Shown here: positions 1-13,023 of the stretch, one piece after another
Numbering within the stretch: the first letter of the stretch is position 1
Layout: each line of letters begins with the position of its first letter
From: Baylisascaris procyonis
Lineage: Eukaryota; Nematoda; Chromadorea; Rhabditida; Ascarididae
DNA length: 64,000 bases
NCBI GenBank assembly: GCA_037389465.1
Contig: JAZARR010000077.1
Span: 372,001 to 436,000, forward strand
Direction of reading: 5' to 3'
The notes under the pieces: generated by a model
What the model was told of the DNA's origin: nothing
Databases searched by the model: none
The model's input: the letters and a program-made list of their open reading frames with translations, nothing else
Program-made: the position numbers and the translations under genes

Positions 1-345
1 GGAACAGTTTTGAAGGAAGCTTTTCTTCCTGGAACAATTCCTAGAAAAAGCTTCGATTTTTAAAAGAGTTGTTGTCAAAATTGTCACGAACAATAAAAAT
101 AAAAATGCTAAATGACGGTCAAAAAGCTATGCGAATGGCGCTGGCATTGATCTATGTGCTCCTTGATTATACAATTGCACTTCTGCAAGTTCAGAATGCA
201 AATGATAAAATTCTGCATCAAATTTAAAAAAGGCGTATGCTGGAAAACTTTAAACAAAGTCCTGAGCAGCTCCATATGACATTGAGAATTTTTGTTTCTG
301 CCCTTTTTGACAACCTTCCAAGCGGCATGTGGCCTGACTAATCAG

Positions 346-564
346 TCGCGCTTCAGGATGAGGTGGAGATCATTCTCGATTATTTGAGCACTACTTGGGT
401 TGGTCTCGGATGGCGTCCGCTCAATATTGATAGATCATGCCGACTTTTTCCCGATCTCGAAAATATTAGGCGCAAAAGGAGTCCAGAGGAGATTACATCG
501 CCTAGCAATGATGAGACGCTTCGGCCAGTTCCAATGCCAAAGATGCCAAAAAACAATGGGCTCT
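346..564 (+). CDS. DOMON gene exon A
   Basis: The acceptor is CTAATCAG and the donor is CTCT|GTAAGT. Two bases precede the first whole codon. It encodes the front strands of the DOMON fold (WVGLGWRP) followed by a linker rich in Pro, Arg and Met. A linker this long inside the domain is unusual and looks like a lineage-specific insertion. An exon upstream of base 346 is required but not visible. Confidence 0.75.
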
Positions 565-3500
565 GTAAGTTGTTGCATATATTTGATGACATTTTATTTC
601 ATATCAAGCAAGATGTTGCTAGTTTTCACTATCGCTTGGAAAATTCGTCTCTGCTTGATGGGTTACTGTTGTATTCGATTATGAGAATTTTTTTCAATAA
701 ATAGCCTTCGCCATTTTCTCACTGAATTATCGTAGTGAAAGATTCAACCATTTAAAAATTGAAATTTTTAGCAATTAGTTCCCCAAGCATATAAAACATT
801 TCCAAGGCGATGATTTCCCACAATACTGTATAAATTTTGTATTTCTCTATAGGCTTTTTTTTTTGTGAAGCAATAGATGATGAGATTGAAGCGATGGTTG
901 TTAAGCGACGCATCGGAATTTTATATTCGACTTTCCATATTCTAGAATTCCTATGCGTTAGCAGTACATTCTCCATAAGTAAGTAACGTTTCTCCTATAG
1001 CATAGATATCTGGTTGTCCACCAACTTGACACTTTTACAGTAAATTCGGAGTTACAAGCACCACTGCATCCTATGGATTGCACGGACATCGTAACTGGTG
1101 CTGTAGTTGAAGGACGATCGCGTATCAATGATATGTATACGAGAGACAGATCTACTCCTCTCGTCGACACGTTGTACGCATTTTTAATTTACATTTCAGT
1201 CCATTCAATTCTCAGAGTCAAACCGAAGTTCAGTGTATTGATAGTAATTTATCAAAAGTAATTTCGAGATGCAAGACAGTTTCAGATGCGAGTTTTCAAA
1301 TGTGCCATGCTGAGTTGCTTCCACCTTCGGAAACGTATTCAATGAAAGGCGTTCAATAGTATGTCGTCGTACTCTTAGCCTATACTTATTTACTCCCCAC
1401 CCTTCTCTCCCCTTCCCCTTTCCTATCCTCTCACCATCGACCTTTATTAAGATCCTTGACAGCAACAGCCTGGAAATTCACATATGCGAGTTCTTATGCG
1501 TGCGCTATGGTGGTTTTTTCATTGCGGATGTACATTTGCGTTTGTCTGTGTCTGTCTATCTGTTCGGCCGGTAATTCGAACTCGGGAAAGAACAGTAGCG
1601 CGTATCGTTCCATTTCCTCTGACATTCCCGGCACGCTTCTCCACTTGTTCTCCACATTTCTTCTCTAATAGTTCCTACACCCTTGCAAATAATGTTATGC
1701 AATTGGAAAACCCATGTTCAGCTTCAGTATATATAATGGAGTGAAAAGCGAAGATAAGTATTCAGGTTGGACGGAGAAGAATCGTTTTCGGCAGCATATG
1801 GCATAGAGCAAGACGGCAGAACGATCGTCATGTTCAGGCGCCGAATCGCCGGTATGCTGTTATCGTGTGATGATTTACATATTACTTGATTAATCTCATT
1901 TGATGAATTCCCAAATATTTTATGTACATCTTAATGCTCTATCATTTCTGCTACAACCGAAAAATCTCGGAATTCAACTTCAGGAGAAATTTTCATTTCA
2001 AAAATACATCTTTTGATTACATAATCTTGTGCATTAGTATTCCCTACATACTCTTTTCCATATGAAACCCGATAATTTTTTCGTCAAATCTCTAATGTGG
2101 AAGGTTTTTTTGCGATATAAGGTGCCGAATAATCGTTACATTTATATATTTTTCGACGAATTGAGAACTCATTTGTATCATCAATAGCAATAGATCAAGC
2201 AATTAAATGTTAAACATATAATTTCTGTATAATGTAATATGATCGCATATATAGCATTCAACTAATCTATCGAAAGTAAGCATCCATTGCGAGCAAATAA
2301 ATTGAAGAAATTAGCAGCGAAAACAGAACTTCATCAGACAAAGTTGATAAATGCAACAAGTTAAAGTTACTGAGTTATGAAAGAGAAAAACAGCTTCTGT
2401 GATCCTCTATGTTTTATATAAATCGCCATGTTCAACTTTTTCCTTTCATTATTCACATCGTCTTTCACAAATTTCATAACACAGATACTTCTATTGCAAC
2501 AATGATTGCTTCAATTGTTTTTCATTGTTTGTGCAGCAATACAGTGTTTATTTATTTGCTTTATTTGAACACTCATATTCCCGTTAGACGCTGTTCGGTG
2601 TCTCAACGAAACGGACATTGCTTTTTACGATCGTTGAATGAGTTTCAGCGAATTAGTGAACGCATGATTGTGCTTCCATTTCTTTTTCACATACTCGATT
2701 GCTTCCTTGGATGAAATTCGCCAATGTGCTAGGAAATGGTGCTTGGATTATCTCAGTTGTTTTCAATGATTACAGTTGGTGCCACTTAAATAATGGAATA
2801 ATCCGATATGTAATAGTTGAAACGATAAAAAAATAGCCTCTTAACAGACATAAATTCGGCTAGCTGTAGTTGCTCAAGTAAGTGAGTTGATATTGGAAAT
2901 TAATTGCTTGTTGGAAATTACAGAGATCGAGCCCTCCGACCATCCACTAGGTCCAGGAAAATTGTTCGTCATTTACGCGAAAGGCCAAGCAAGTGACGCG
3001 CTCACGCATGTTTCAAAGGCTGGAAACTTCCGTGACGAGAATTTCTATAAGAGTGACCAGCTGCGATATCATGGAAGTTAGTGTTTCACGAACGGATTAA
3101 ATTAGTTTATTAAGACAGGGTTGCTGTACGTGATGGGGCATTATTTCGAGATTATATGATGACCGGACCCTTCTCAAAGGGCCGCATGGATGCGAAATTT
3201 TTCACTTTTTCTTGCACAGTTTGATCTCGGAATTGACAAAACACTAACTGTTGGTTCATGTGGAGTAGAGAAGAGGTGGCTGCGAGTGGGAGAATTGAGC
3301 TCAATTATATGTGCGGCTGTGTCGGTGCGTAAATATGCGCAAAGATAGAGTTCATATTCCGGTTTAATTTCGATGTACTTTAACGTATTTGTTGAGTTAT
3401 TTCTACTGTTTTCAGCTGTGAATCGAGGTGTTTTTCCAATCGAGTTTGTTACCCCAGAGGAACGTCCACCTACTACCCGACCGCCGTTGCGTCATAGACA

Positions 3501-3996
3501 CAGAGGGCAAGTAGAAAGTACAGACGCTGCCGCAGAGCCTCAGCCAAGCGCTGAGCCATACCCTCGGCCAAAAGTAGAACCAAATCTTCAACCAAAGGCG
3601 AAACTTGAACCTAGCCTAAATTCAGAGCCGCAGTCGGTAGCCGAACCTGAATCACATGTGAGCGGCATGGAAAAGGCGAATGAAGACCATGTCGACCTTC
3701 AGCACTTGACCGAAACAGAGCATCAAGCTCATTTAGAACCGGTAGCTGAACCAGGACAGTTCAAAAATTTGCAGCCCCAACCAGAACCGAAGCTTCAGCC
3801 AAATTCCGAGCCCAAGCCGAACTCGAGACCTGAATCTGAACCAACATCGTCAAGCGAATTAGGGCTCAACTCGGAGCTAACACATGACGAACAAAAGAAA
3901 GCAAGATATGATCCTTCAGCATATTATACGTCCTCAGCGCTGCGGCTAGTTGCATTCTCCGTACTTATGCTTGCTCCGTTAATTTATATGTTGTAA
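346..3996 (+). CDS. DOMON-domain (Knickkopf-like) surface protein, 5' partial
   Basis: I join five exons: 346-564, 1041-1170, 1766-1851, 2924-3076 and 3416-3996. Every junction keeps one reading frame (phases 1, 2, 1, 1). The joined protein shows a DOMON domain in order: DEVEIILDY and WVGLGWRP, then CTDIVTGAVVEGRSRI, YTRDRSTP, a GEESFSAAYG segment, LFVIYAKGQ, FYKSDQLRYHG and NRGVFPIEF. This order is typical of the DOMON domain of Knickkopf-type proteins, which in insects are GPI-anchored and help organise cuticle chitin. After the domain comes a roughly 150-residue Pro/Glu-rich stalk with many EP steps, then a C-terminal hydrophobic stretch of about 17 residues ending at the stop, as in a GPI-anchor signal or single membrane anchor. 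The start and any DM13 domains lie upstream of the window. The DOMON call is firm. The Knickkopf relationship is inferred from motif order and tail. Confidence 0.82.
1041..1170 (+). CDS. DOMON gene exon B
   Basis: The acceptor is ACTTTTACAG. The last base of exon A plus TA completes a Leu codon. The exon carries the diagnostic CTDIVTGAVVEG and YTRDRSTP motifs. The donor ACAC|GTTGTA is weak, but it is the one that joins exon C in frame and completes a Thr codon. Confidence 0.8.
1766..1851 (+). CDS. DOMON gene exon C
   Basis: This is a short 86-nt exon with acceptor AGTATTCAG and donor CCG|GTATGC. It encodes LDGEESFSAAYG and DGRTIVMFRRRI, matching the central strands of the DOMON fold. Incoming phase 2 and outgoing phase 1 fit both neighbours. 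Confidence 0.82.
2924..3076 (+). CDS. DOMON gene exon D
   Basis: The acceptor is GGAAATTACAG and the donor is TGGAA|GTTAGT. It encodes LFVIYAKGQ and NFYKSDQLRYHG, the well-conserved end of the DOMON domain. The frame joins exon C (completing a Glu codon) and exon E (completing a Thr codon). Confidence 0.85.
3416..3996 (+). CDS. DOMON gene terminal exon: Pro/Glu-rich stalk and C-terminal anchor
   Basis: The acceptor CTGTTTTCAG joins CATGGAA from exon D to give HGT-VNRGVFPIEF, which closes the DOMON domain. The remaining exon encodes a low-complexity stalk with repeated EP, QP and SEP steps, then TSSALRLVAFSVLMLAPLIY just before the stop at 3994. The hydrophobic end with no cytoplasmic tail suggests GPI anchoring. 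A polyadenylation signal AATAAA lies at 4734, somewhat far downstream. Confidence 0.85.
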
Positions 3997-5847
3997 AAAA
4001 GGATATTGGATAAATACGACTATGACAATCTAGTATCAAGTAAAGGATCAAAAAGAAGAGCTGATCAAGAAAGTAAACTCTCGAGATTCGCGCAGTGAGT
4101 GGTTTACATCTCCCCGTTCGTTGTAGGGTGCACTCGTAGTGCATGCTACCGCAGATTTGATTCACTGTTAGATTTTCTCCACTCCACATAAGCGTTTTTT
4201 TTTGTTTTTTTGTTTTTTTTTTTCTTGCATCGTCGAAGCAGAAAAGCGTAAGATTGCGCGACGAGGAAGAGATAATTACATGCAGTGGAGGGCGGTCTTA
4301 AGCTTCTGAAGAGGCTCTCTGAGAAAAAGCCACCTTTCATGCTCAGCTTTCTCGTTTCAGCGCTATTGATCGCTATTTTCTAACCGACGTTGAATTAAGT
4401 ATTCCTGTGTGACAGATATTTCTTTAACTGAAAGAGAATTCGAACAGAAAATGAAAGCATGTTGCCATAAAAAACTTGATGAACTACTTTTTGGTGCGTG
4501 TCGCTATGAAAATTCTGTATTTTGCGTGAAATGTCGTTGTTCGTATTGTATGCTACAGATGGGTCTTCTGTAGTCGCTTAGGTCAAAGATAAGGCAGATA
4601 AATTTTGGTAGCAAATAGTTACCTCTGCAATCCGCGTAGATAGTGATAAATTAGCATAGCTATGAATTCAAGAGGGAATTTTCAGCCAATTTTCATGTTT
4701 ATAGCATGAAATCAAGGAAGCGTTTGGCAAAGTAATAAAATGAGATCATATTTTGCATAACACAAATATGTTGAATTTTGTGTCGTTTAATACCGCATAA
4801 CTAATTGTTGTTGTTGAACAGTATTTTAAGCCATTGAAACCACAATAGTTAGCTTGCTAAGCTCTTCCATTAAACTGAGAGAGATGTCATTTTCTCGAAA
4901 ATTCGTTGCCAGGCAAATTTTTGACGAGCTAAATAGGAACTTAACTATAAAAATTTTTTACAAAATAAAAATAAAAAATCACATGTATTTTTTTGAACCA
5001 TAATTGATAATGCTAGCCGTGTATGCTTCTAAGAGACCTACAATTCGTCTATTTCGCTTCTTTCTCCCTCCCTATTTCCTCTTCATTCCTCTCCATCGCT
5101 TACACTTCCCGATGTGCGCGCATGCTTGATGATTTGAAGTGCTCAAAATAATTTTTTATAATTTCATAAGCATCTCAATCCGATCAAATATACTCGTGCA
5201 ACTATTCGTCCTCATAAATGGCAATAAAATTTTCTTTAATTTCTTACTTAGAAATGCGTCCAATGTTGTTGCACATAAATGCAATGGATATGAATAGATC
5301 GTTGGTCATTTTCGCTACGTAATCGTTGTCCACATCAACTGTTTTGTTTGACCATTGGTCTCAATATAGAAATTTAAGGAATTGTAGTATATTTCCTTTC
5401 GTTAACGAGAGATTTTCATTCACAAGCATGAACGACGTTGTTACTATCAGGCTAAGCTAGTTATATCGTATCGCCAAAGGCATCATACTGTTGTTGAATG
5501 ATGATGCTATCTACCTGCAAACCAAATGACCACTCCCCAAATCGATATTTGCACTACCGAAATTGAAGAGAAGCCACTAAGGTGTCGAATAGGTAAGATT
5601 CAGTAGAGGTGAGATTCAATGGAGACTCCGTTGTCTGTTGATTTGCAATGCACTGACGTTAAGGCCTTTCAATTTCGATGAATAATTCAGACCTAAACGA
5701 TGACCGAAAATTGATGGTATCTATGATGGTAATGTAAATTCCTCGGAATAAACTATTCACTCACATTGAGAAGCGAGACAAACCTCCATGAATGTAATAA
5801 AGATCTAGCATTTTATATCCTCGATTTTAAAATATTTGTTTCATATG

Positions 5848-5896
5848 CAGAGCTTTCGCGAAAAAGCTTTTGCTGCTTCAGAGCTTTCGCGAAAAA
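5848..5896. repeat. Two-copy 18-bp repeat with TTCGCGAA core
   Basis: CAGAGCTTTCGCGAAAAA occurs at 5848-5865 and again at 5879-5896. Each copy carries the 8-base palindrome TTCGCGAA. The spacing is 31 bp, about three helical turns. Confidence 0.9.
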
Positions 5897-7798
5897 TGTA
5901 ATATAATCGATTCGCAGTAGCAAACACACGTGCATCCAGTAGACAGTGTATTGATGTGATCCGCATGAATGTGTTGAAAAGAAGATACAGATATTTTTTG
6001 TGTATGGGTCACGATGCTTAGAAAAGCTTGTTTTTATAACGCTCATTCCATAGCGGCATAAAATGAGAATCGAAATCGCTCGGTGAGCGACTCCATACGT
6101 TTATTATCGGTTCCCTTTCAAGCCCTAGAATTAGATTACCGAGTCGCATATACGCGGATAACCTCAGGGCTAGTTGAGCAGTTGTTTTTCATAATTACTA
6201 TTTTATTTCTTTACTTTCCTCTCTTTAATCGATTATGAAAATCATTTCATCGGTTTGAATAAATTTGAAATTTGCAGCTAAATAATTTATGGAAGCAACA
6301 GATAATTTGCGAAAAAAAAATCTACTGAATAACTGCTAACGCTTGTACTTATGTGCGCTCGCACAAGTGTACATATGAGCGTTTGCCCATTTATTGACAG
6401 ATTCAAGCTGCGTTCAACGAGTTGAATTTTGTTCTTGACTGCATCACCAACCAATTCAATATGCATACATAATAAAATTTCATCTATCGACAGCTAATTT
6501 AATCTCGAAACTAGCGAGAAAATTTGCATTTTATGCAAAATCTTATTTAAATGAGCGTTCACTCAGCTGTCTCTTGCTTTGAGCAATTCCCACAAGTATT
6601 TAACGATCCGTTCATCAGCTATGTTGCACATTATATTAGAATGAAAAAGAATGATAAAACTCATGATTTTGAATATAATTCATTAATAGAGATTCAATAG
6701 TCCTTCAAGTTTTGTTAATATTAATTTAGCTTATTTCGTTGCATATGTTATGCACATAAATCGATACTCATTGAAACAATTTACTCTAATTTGTGTTGTT
6801 ATTATCATATTTCAACTCTTTTTTAAATGTTAATTACCACTATATTTTTCTTGTTTAGCTGTGCTTACTTAATTTCGCATTTGAATGAAAAATAAATATT
6901 TTCAGTTACCATTCATCTAACATATGAGGTTAAACTTCATTTCAACCGTCTTTCATAGTCGATAACACTGTCATATTTGCCTGAAATTTTTATCTTCGCT
7001 GATGGAATGCATTTTTTACTCTGTAGTGATATTTTTGAGTCTTGTTGGCCAATTTAGCAATCGTTCTCTTTTGCTGTCCAATACGTCATGGACGGGAACA
7101 CTTTTCGAGCGGATGTTTGTTTTTGAGACGTCTCCTGACAGTCGTTTATTCCTAAGAATTCAAGTGGGATGCTGGATGAAGAATGTACCACTATTGATGA
7201 GCTCATCTGATGAGAAGAATGTGGCTTTGCATTTAATGCCCTACTTCCTGCATTCATTAGTCGCAGACGTTTTTTTTTCTTCGAATAGCTTCTTGTGCCT
7301 CTGAAATTTGAAAACTGCTTCCGGAAGTTACATGCAAACATCTACCGAGAACTGAACTTATTTCTTTCATCACTGACGTCTATTCTGGTAGATAATTTAG
7401 ATGTGAACTATGTAACAAAAAAAGATTGAAGCTAAGAGGAGTGGGCAGAGCGAACATTGAGTGTAGTGAAGGGCGTGGCTGCCGCAGCACCAAATATGGA
7501 TTGCGGTCGTCGGATGGAAAAACACGTAGAGTGCGCTTATTGCCACACATTCGTTTCACGTTGCCACGACTCACTGTACTCGACAGCCGGAGGAACATCT
7601 CCGATGAAAATTGTTGACTGTGTCTCTCAATTATTCTCGCTTGGTATTGTCGAATTTTTTAGGATGCACACTAAAATTGACATCATAATAAATAAGTTTT
7701 CTTGCCGGAAATCTTTCAACAGATCTGCGTAGAGATTTTTTGCCCTAATATAGAAATTATTACAGCCACTGATCTCTGGTCAATTATGTCCTTGAATA

Positions 7799-7800
<2 letters not shown>

Positions 7801-7861
<61 letters not shown>
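7801..7861. repeat. (AT)n microsatellite
   Basis: About 60 bp of uninterrupted alternating AT. Confidence 0.98.
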
Positions 7862-7864
<3 letters not shown>

Positions 7865-10510
7865 CTTTTTCAGCCTCTGGAATTTCTTCCTAACCGATGG
7901 CATAGCCAATGAAAGTTATGACGCAGCGAAAGGTCACCTAATGCGCAATTTGTTTTAGTTGTTGGGCTGTAGTGATATTGGTGAAAGGTGATCGCCATAA
8001 CTTTGTCCTCACAAAGAGCATTGCCATGTACTAGCATCCGAATGCAGTCGTCGTGTGGCTTTTCCGGTTTTGCTTGTGTGAGCCTCTTTAATTGAAGAAA
8101 AAAAATTGATGCGTTCCGAATATGCTGCGACGTCGCTGTATGATTTATGCTCATATTTTTTACTTGAAAGTATTTACTGCTGTGAAATTTTTTTTTTTCG
8201 CTTGGAAGTCACTCAAATTTCACACATCCGCTTGAAATTGTGAACACTCTGTCTATACATGCTATTCCATCGCTCTCGAATATTGCTGTTTAAGTAGCAA
8301 AATGGTATATAAATCCATCCTGTCGGCTGTTTAACCACAAATTCGTCTAATTATTCCCTTTAATTAAACAATGAATGAGCAAAATACTTTGCAATAGTTG
8401 ATGTGCATTACATCGGAAAGAGAGGATTATAAACACAGAGCAGTGAGGAGGAGAGATTAACTAACATGTAATGAATGGTGCATGCACATTAAACGTTAGA
8501 ACTACGCATTCGAGACGAATGACATTTGTTTTTTTCGATTCATTTTATACATTCAAATTTTTCATGCTCAGCAAATTTACCCGTTAATTTTTCGTATAAA
8601 TTTTTCACAGTATTTGCATTTATTAATCAATTTTGATTAAAAGTAGAGAAAAACTCGATTTGTATGTAAGCAGTATAATTTCTTCGGTGCGTTGTTGGTA
8701 TTGATTACGAAATTTTCCAGAGACGTTTCATCATTTCTCAAAACTGCTGCACAATTACATTTGATTTCATTTCAATGTCAGGATAAAAAAAAGTTTCCAT
8801 GTGCTTGTTGGGGAGTGAAAAGTGGAACTGAAGTAGCGTGATTTTCGAAAGAAATAAGCGAGCTGCAAATTTCTATCTTTATTAGTATATAATATAAAAA
8901 AGATAAAATTAAAATTATTCGCTTTTCTTGGCATTCCCACGAATATCCGCATAACTTTTTGCCCCATTATGTCTGAGCGGCTATATTTGGCGCATTGACG
9001 CATACCATATGGACTATATGGACTCATAAAAAACGGTCATTGACTTCAATAGTAATGAAGTCAATATGGCGTTGCATTACCTTCGATTCGCCAATAAAAT
9101 TTCTTCATACCAACGATTACTAATCACCCTTTCTTGTAGCATTGCTTTCTTGTTTCTTAAAAACATTCCATTCTAAGCAACGTTGCTCATCAAGTCATTG
9201 CAGTCTTCACTATAACCAACACCTCGAATAAAACTTCGTCGCAGAATATTGGAACCTTTGTTCTGTGTCTTTTAATAATTTGTGCAAAACCTATGAAATC
9301 ATTCTTCGCTTCCTAAGTCAGTTTAGTTGCTTTTTTGATATTCGTAAGGGGCGACTTAACAACTTTCATGACATCAGGTTTTGATGCTATAGGTAAGCTC
9401 ACTTCTGAAATGTCGCCTTAACATTAATCTGTTGGCCAATATCACTTCAATTTCAAGATATTTCTTCAAAAAATCATCTATGAATAGCGATCATAGTTTG
9501 TGAATTTCTGAAGACAATTCGAGCGAGAGGCATCCTATGCAGTCAATTTGTTTTGGCGAAAAAATCGAGACTATCAAAATTTAGAGCTTCTAAAAAAAGG
9601 ATGCAACTTTATAGAACTCTACTGAAGCAGGAAATTTTTTTTTTTTTGCCAATAGCACGGAGTTCCTTCATCTACTGAGTGCCTTATTTTCCATTAAAAG
9701 TATGTCATACTCTTATCGAGACATTTATGGGGAAAGCCATTTCTTTCGAAATGTGGTGTTAAACTCTTTACATATTAGCTGCAAAAATTGAACACAAAAC
9801 AATGCGATTTGTTTGCACGAAATTACAGATGAGTTAAATGATAGTTGTTCTAACGATATTAAATATCAGCGAGTCAAAAAAACCATATTGATCAGTTCAG
9901 TCTAAAAAAAGAGCGCTGAACTATTGAAACTAAATGACCTATTTTATGCGCTCTCATTTAACAATAAAAAGTATTCACCCTTAGTTCTTTTACTATTTGA
10001 AGAATTTTTATTCTTTGAAGAATATTGTTAGTGGCTCGTTTGTCATTCCAAGATTATTGTAATATAGAGCTAAAAAGCTCGCGATTGTATGCTATTAGCA
10101 CTGAATATGTTTCATTGCATTTCTATGAAAGTCATCTTTCGATCATTGTTTATGAGTGAGCATTGTTTAAAAGGTCATTGCTGCGTGATTAAATGTAACA
10201 GAACAAAGTATATCTTTGCACTCACCATATCCAATGTGTCTTTTCTTTCAAGTTGCGCGGCTGTGCTGTTCGACGTTCTTAAATTATTTAAATATACTTC
10301 GCTTATCTACAGCAGAAGAATATATCAATTACATAGTCTTGTTGCATTGAAGTTTTGACTTGTTTTATTATTGCTTCCACCTGCCCACTGCATATTCATG
10401 AATTATTTCTTCATCTCAGACAATACTTGGAGGTGATTTTATTGCTTTTATGCCGATGCCAGTCTTCCTGGAAGTAAAGCATCATTAGTTTTTCATGCCA
10501 TAATAAACAG

Positions 10511-10826
10511 GAAGTTGTTAGTGGAGCTCAACGAAAAGCTGCAGTGTGTTCGACTGAAGAGGAGAATTTCATATTAGCGGAGCAGCGTTACTATGGCGAT
10601 CGTGATGAAAATCGCCGACAACAACACCTAACCAAAAAAATATCAAGTCCACTAGCATATGCGGGATTTTTGTTTCTTAGAAACAGTGGAATCTACGAGC
10701 TTTTTAACCGCAGCAATGACGACATACACTTTGAGAATTGTAATTACGGGCTTTTTACTGCTTCAGCACCATTTTTTGTCACTGAAGCCGATCCGAGCAA
10801 TTTGCAGCTTGAAGTTGAATTCAGAG
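10511..10826 (+). CDS. Possible orphan exon, unknown product
   Basis: An open frame of about 105 codons follows an AG (AATAAACAG) and stops shortly after a possible donor, CAGAG|GTGAAA. The first part is charged and protein-like, for example STEEENFILAEQRYYGDRDE. I see no family match and no joining partner. It could be an exon of an unrecognised gene, a pseudogene or chance. Confidence 0.25.
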
Positions 10827-11389
10827 GTGAAAAAGAGATTTAAATGTGAACGATTCGGAGCGAGAAACAACGTTCGTATCTGAAAGCTAAGTGGATTTCA
10901 CTCGCTAAATTATCTTCTGTTTAAGTGATTGTTTCATTTATCGCATATAATCGCATGCATACATTTTTCATTTCTTCCACATTTTATGAACATATCAAAC
11001 AAATGTTTGATAGTGGGTCCTTTGATGCTTCACTTTATTGGAAAGAGAGGAGAAAAAGATAGCGAATAGGTTGTTGAAGTAGAAATTGTTGCGGGTCACT
11101 GAAGGAAAAAAGCGCATAGACGAATCAATTCTCAATTGTGCCTCTTTTTTATGATTACATTGAAAGGACATTCGTTGGATAATTGTGGCTAGCGAAATCT
11201 ATCGAAAAACCTTTAACGCTATCATTGCAAAAACAGTTCTCCTACCTGCGATAATCTTATTTCGTTTGAATGCTTTTAGCGGACGTTCGTTAGAAGGTTT
11301 TTGGCTGTCAACACTTTTGAGATATATCTTCCGCAATAATTGCCATTGCGGTTAAAGAATCTAGGCTTTCGTTGAGGGAATGAGGAAGC

Positions 11390-11430
11390 TATATAAAAGT
11401 GCTCGTTACTGTTTCCATTCGGTTCAGTCA
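11390..11430 (+). promoter_or_regulatory. TATA-type core promoter
   Basis: TATATAAAAG at 11390-11399 is followed about 34 bases later by an initiator-like TTCAGTC with A at 11426. It lies about 90 bases upstream of a short ATG-containing exon with a clean donor. It is the best core promoter I see between the DOMON gene and the repeat array, so it may drive the array gene. Confidence 0.45.
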
Positions 11431-11527
11431 AACCACGCAGGGAACTTGGAAGGCTAGCGCGCAGGGTGCTTTTTCATGTTGCTGTCTGCGAGCGGAGTTT
11501 CGGTCGTTTTAAGATATGCACAATGAG
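11426..11527 (+). other. Candidate 5' exon with short coding end (MHNE)
   Basis: From the presumed initiator at 11426 the sequence runs through an untranslated leader to ATG at 11516. ATG CAC AAT GAG is followed directly by a GTACGG donor. The coding part is 12 nt, phase 0 at the donor, as required to join the phase-0 exon at 22949. The link is inferred from phase and position only, and would imply an intron of about 11.4 kb. Confidence 0.35.
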
Positions 11528-12940
11528 GTACGGCTGTTACAAATGTCTCTATATGTTAAACAAATAGAACCTATCGATCATAGCGCAAGTATTTACCTTT
11601 CTATTTGTGCAGAATACGAGAACCTTTCTTTTAATTTTGTTGTCAACATACCGAATTTTCCTGCCCTTATTCAGGAATGCGCTTCGTGAATTAATGCAGG
11701 AAATTCTTGAAGAGTCAATAATCTGCACGTTGCATGTGAATGCAGTCTTATGCGTGAGATCAGCAAATTCAAGCTAAGGCATGAGTATTGGACTGCAAAT
11801 GAGTCATCATTGTATTCTCCTCAACATTGATATTGATGGATGACTCATGCGTTGAAAAATGCAACGGTGATGATTGATGCTAGGCGTAATCAGAGAAAGG
11901 AATGGGCGTTGGAGGGGTTATTCGGAATGCTACAGAATTCCTTCTAGGCCTGAATAAGAAAGGGGAATTTGAGATTTTAGCGAAGTTTTCCAAATATTTG
12001 TTCGTTTTCTCAAAAAAAAAAAAAAAAAATGCAAAAAATTTGTGCTCGTTAACGAGATTTCATATTTCTTTTTAGTCAAAGATAAGAGATTTGAATAAAA
12101 ACTCAAACATACATTGATTATCTTCAGCATTAAATGGAAAATGGCTTGCAGAGAATCAAACGGCGAACAAATGTGAACTACAATTAAATGCTAAAAGAAT
12201 TTCGGAAGGTAATTTTCTCCATAAGATGGTTTATTTATTTATTGCAAAAAGACTTTTTATTGTATAAATTTCTGTTGGATGCAAAATGTGAAAAGCGAAT
12301 TAAAGAGAATTGCAGTGTTCTGCATCGCAAATCCATTTTAGTGCCGCCTATATAAGAATTAAATTTTTTCCCGACATGAAATTTTTTCTGCAATCGCCAT
12401 TGTCAACGGCAATTCAAAGCAGCAGATTTGATGGATCAACGGCCTTGATGGATCACGCACATGGCCTCCTTCAACTTCTTCGTTTCAATCGATGACTCTA
12501 ATAAAATAGGTGCTCTTGATGCGGGATTCTCACAAGTATGCAACTGCGTGCATAAAGCCACTGGCGTCACATCCGTTCTGTAAGATTCGCGCGATCCTAT
12601 CTGTTTGTCGAATTCATAGTGCGCTGTTGGTCGGTTAAACGGGTAGATGCCATACCATTGATAGCTTTATCGTTGAGCGTCCGATGGTCAAAAATTGATT
12701 AGTCATTTTCAGTCTGTGGGATTTAAGGAATGCAAATGAAGGAATGTGAGAGGAATTAACCACTATTTTTTACGGGCCCTCGATGCCGTCTGCTTTGGGT
12801 TGCCCCAGTTTGGGTGCATCTAACATGTATTGTATCTTATATGGTATATAGTTTATAGTACCATGGTATGTAGCACATAGTACAAAGCATTTAGCAAATA
12901 GTATATGGTACATACATAAAGTACACACTACACTGTACAT

Positions 12941-12943
<3 letters not shown>

Positions 12944-13020
<77 letters not shown>
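12944..13020. repeat. (AT)n microsatellite
   Basis: About 77 bp of perfect alternating AT. The preceding 110 bp is a degenerate mix of TAGTA, GGTA and TACAT words that looks like a decayed extension of the same repeat. Confidence 0.97.

Positions 13021-13023
<3 letters not shown>

Larger units (their letters stand above)
3997..10510. other. Intergenic, no supported gene
   Basis: This 6.5-kb AT-rich stretch has no coding run that I trust. It contains a T-rich tract at about 4194-4224, an 18-base direct repeat around 5848-5896, a block near 7430-7620 that looks richer in G+C and contains short overlapping open frames on both strands, and an (AT)n microsatellite at 7801-7861. Confidence 0.6.

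Noticed and set aside
3061..3180. A small exon after the AG at 3118 in the DOMON gene
   Set aside because: It would put a stop in frame soon after. Joining exon D directly to 3416 restores the expected end of the DOMON domain.
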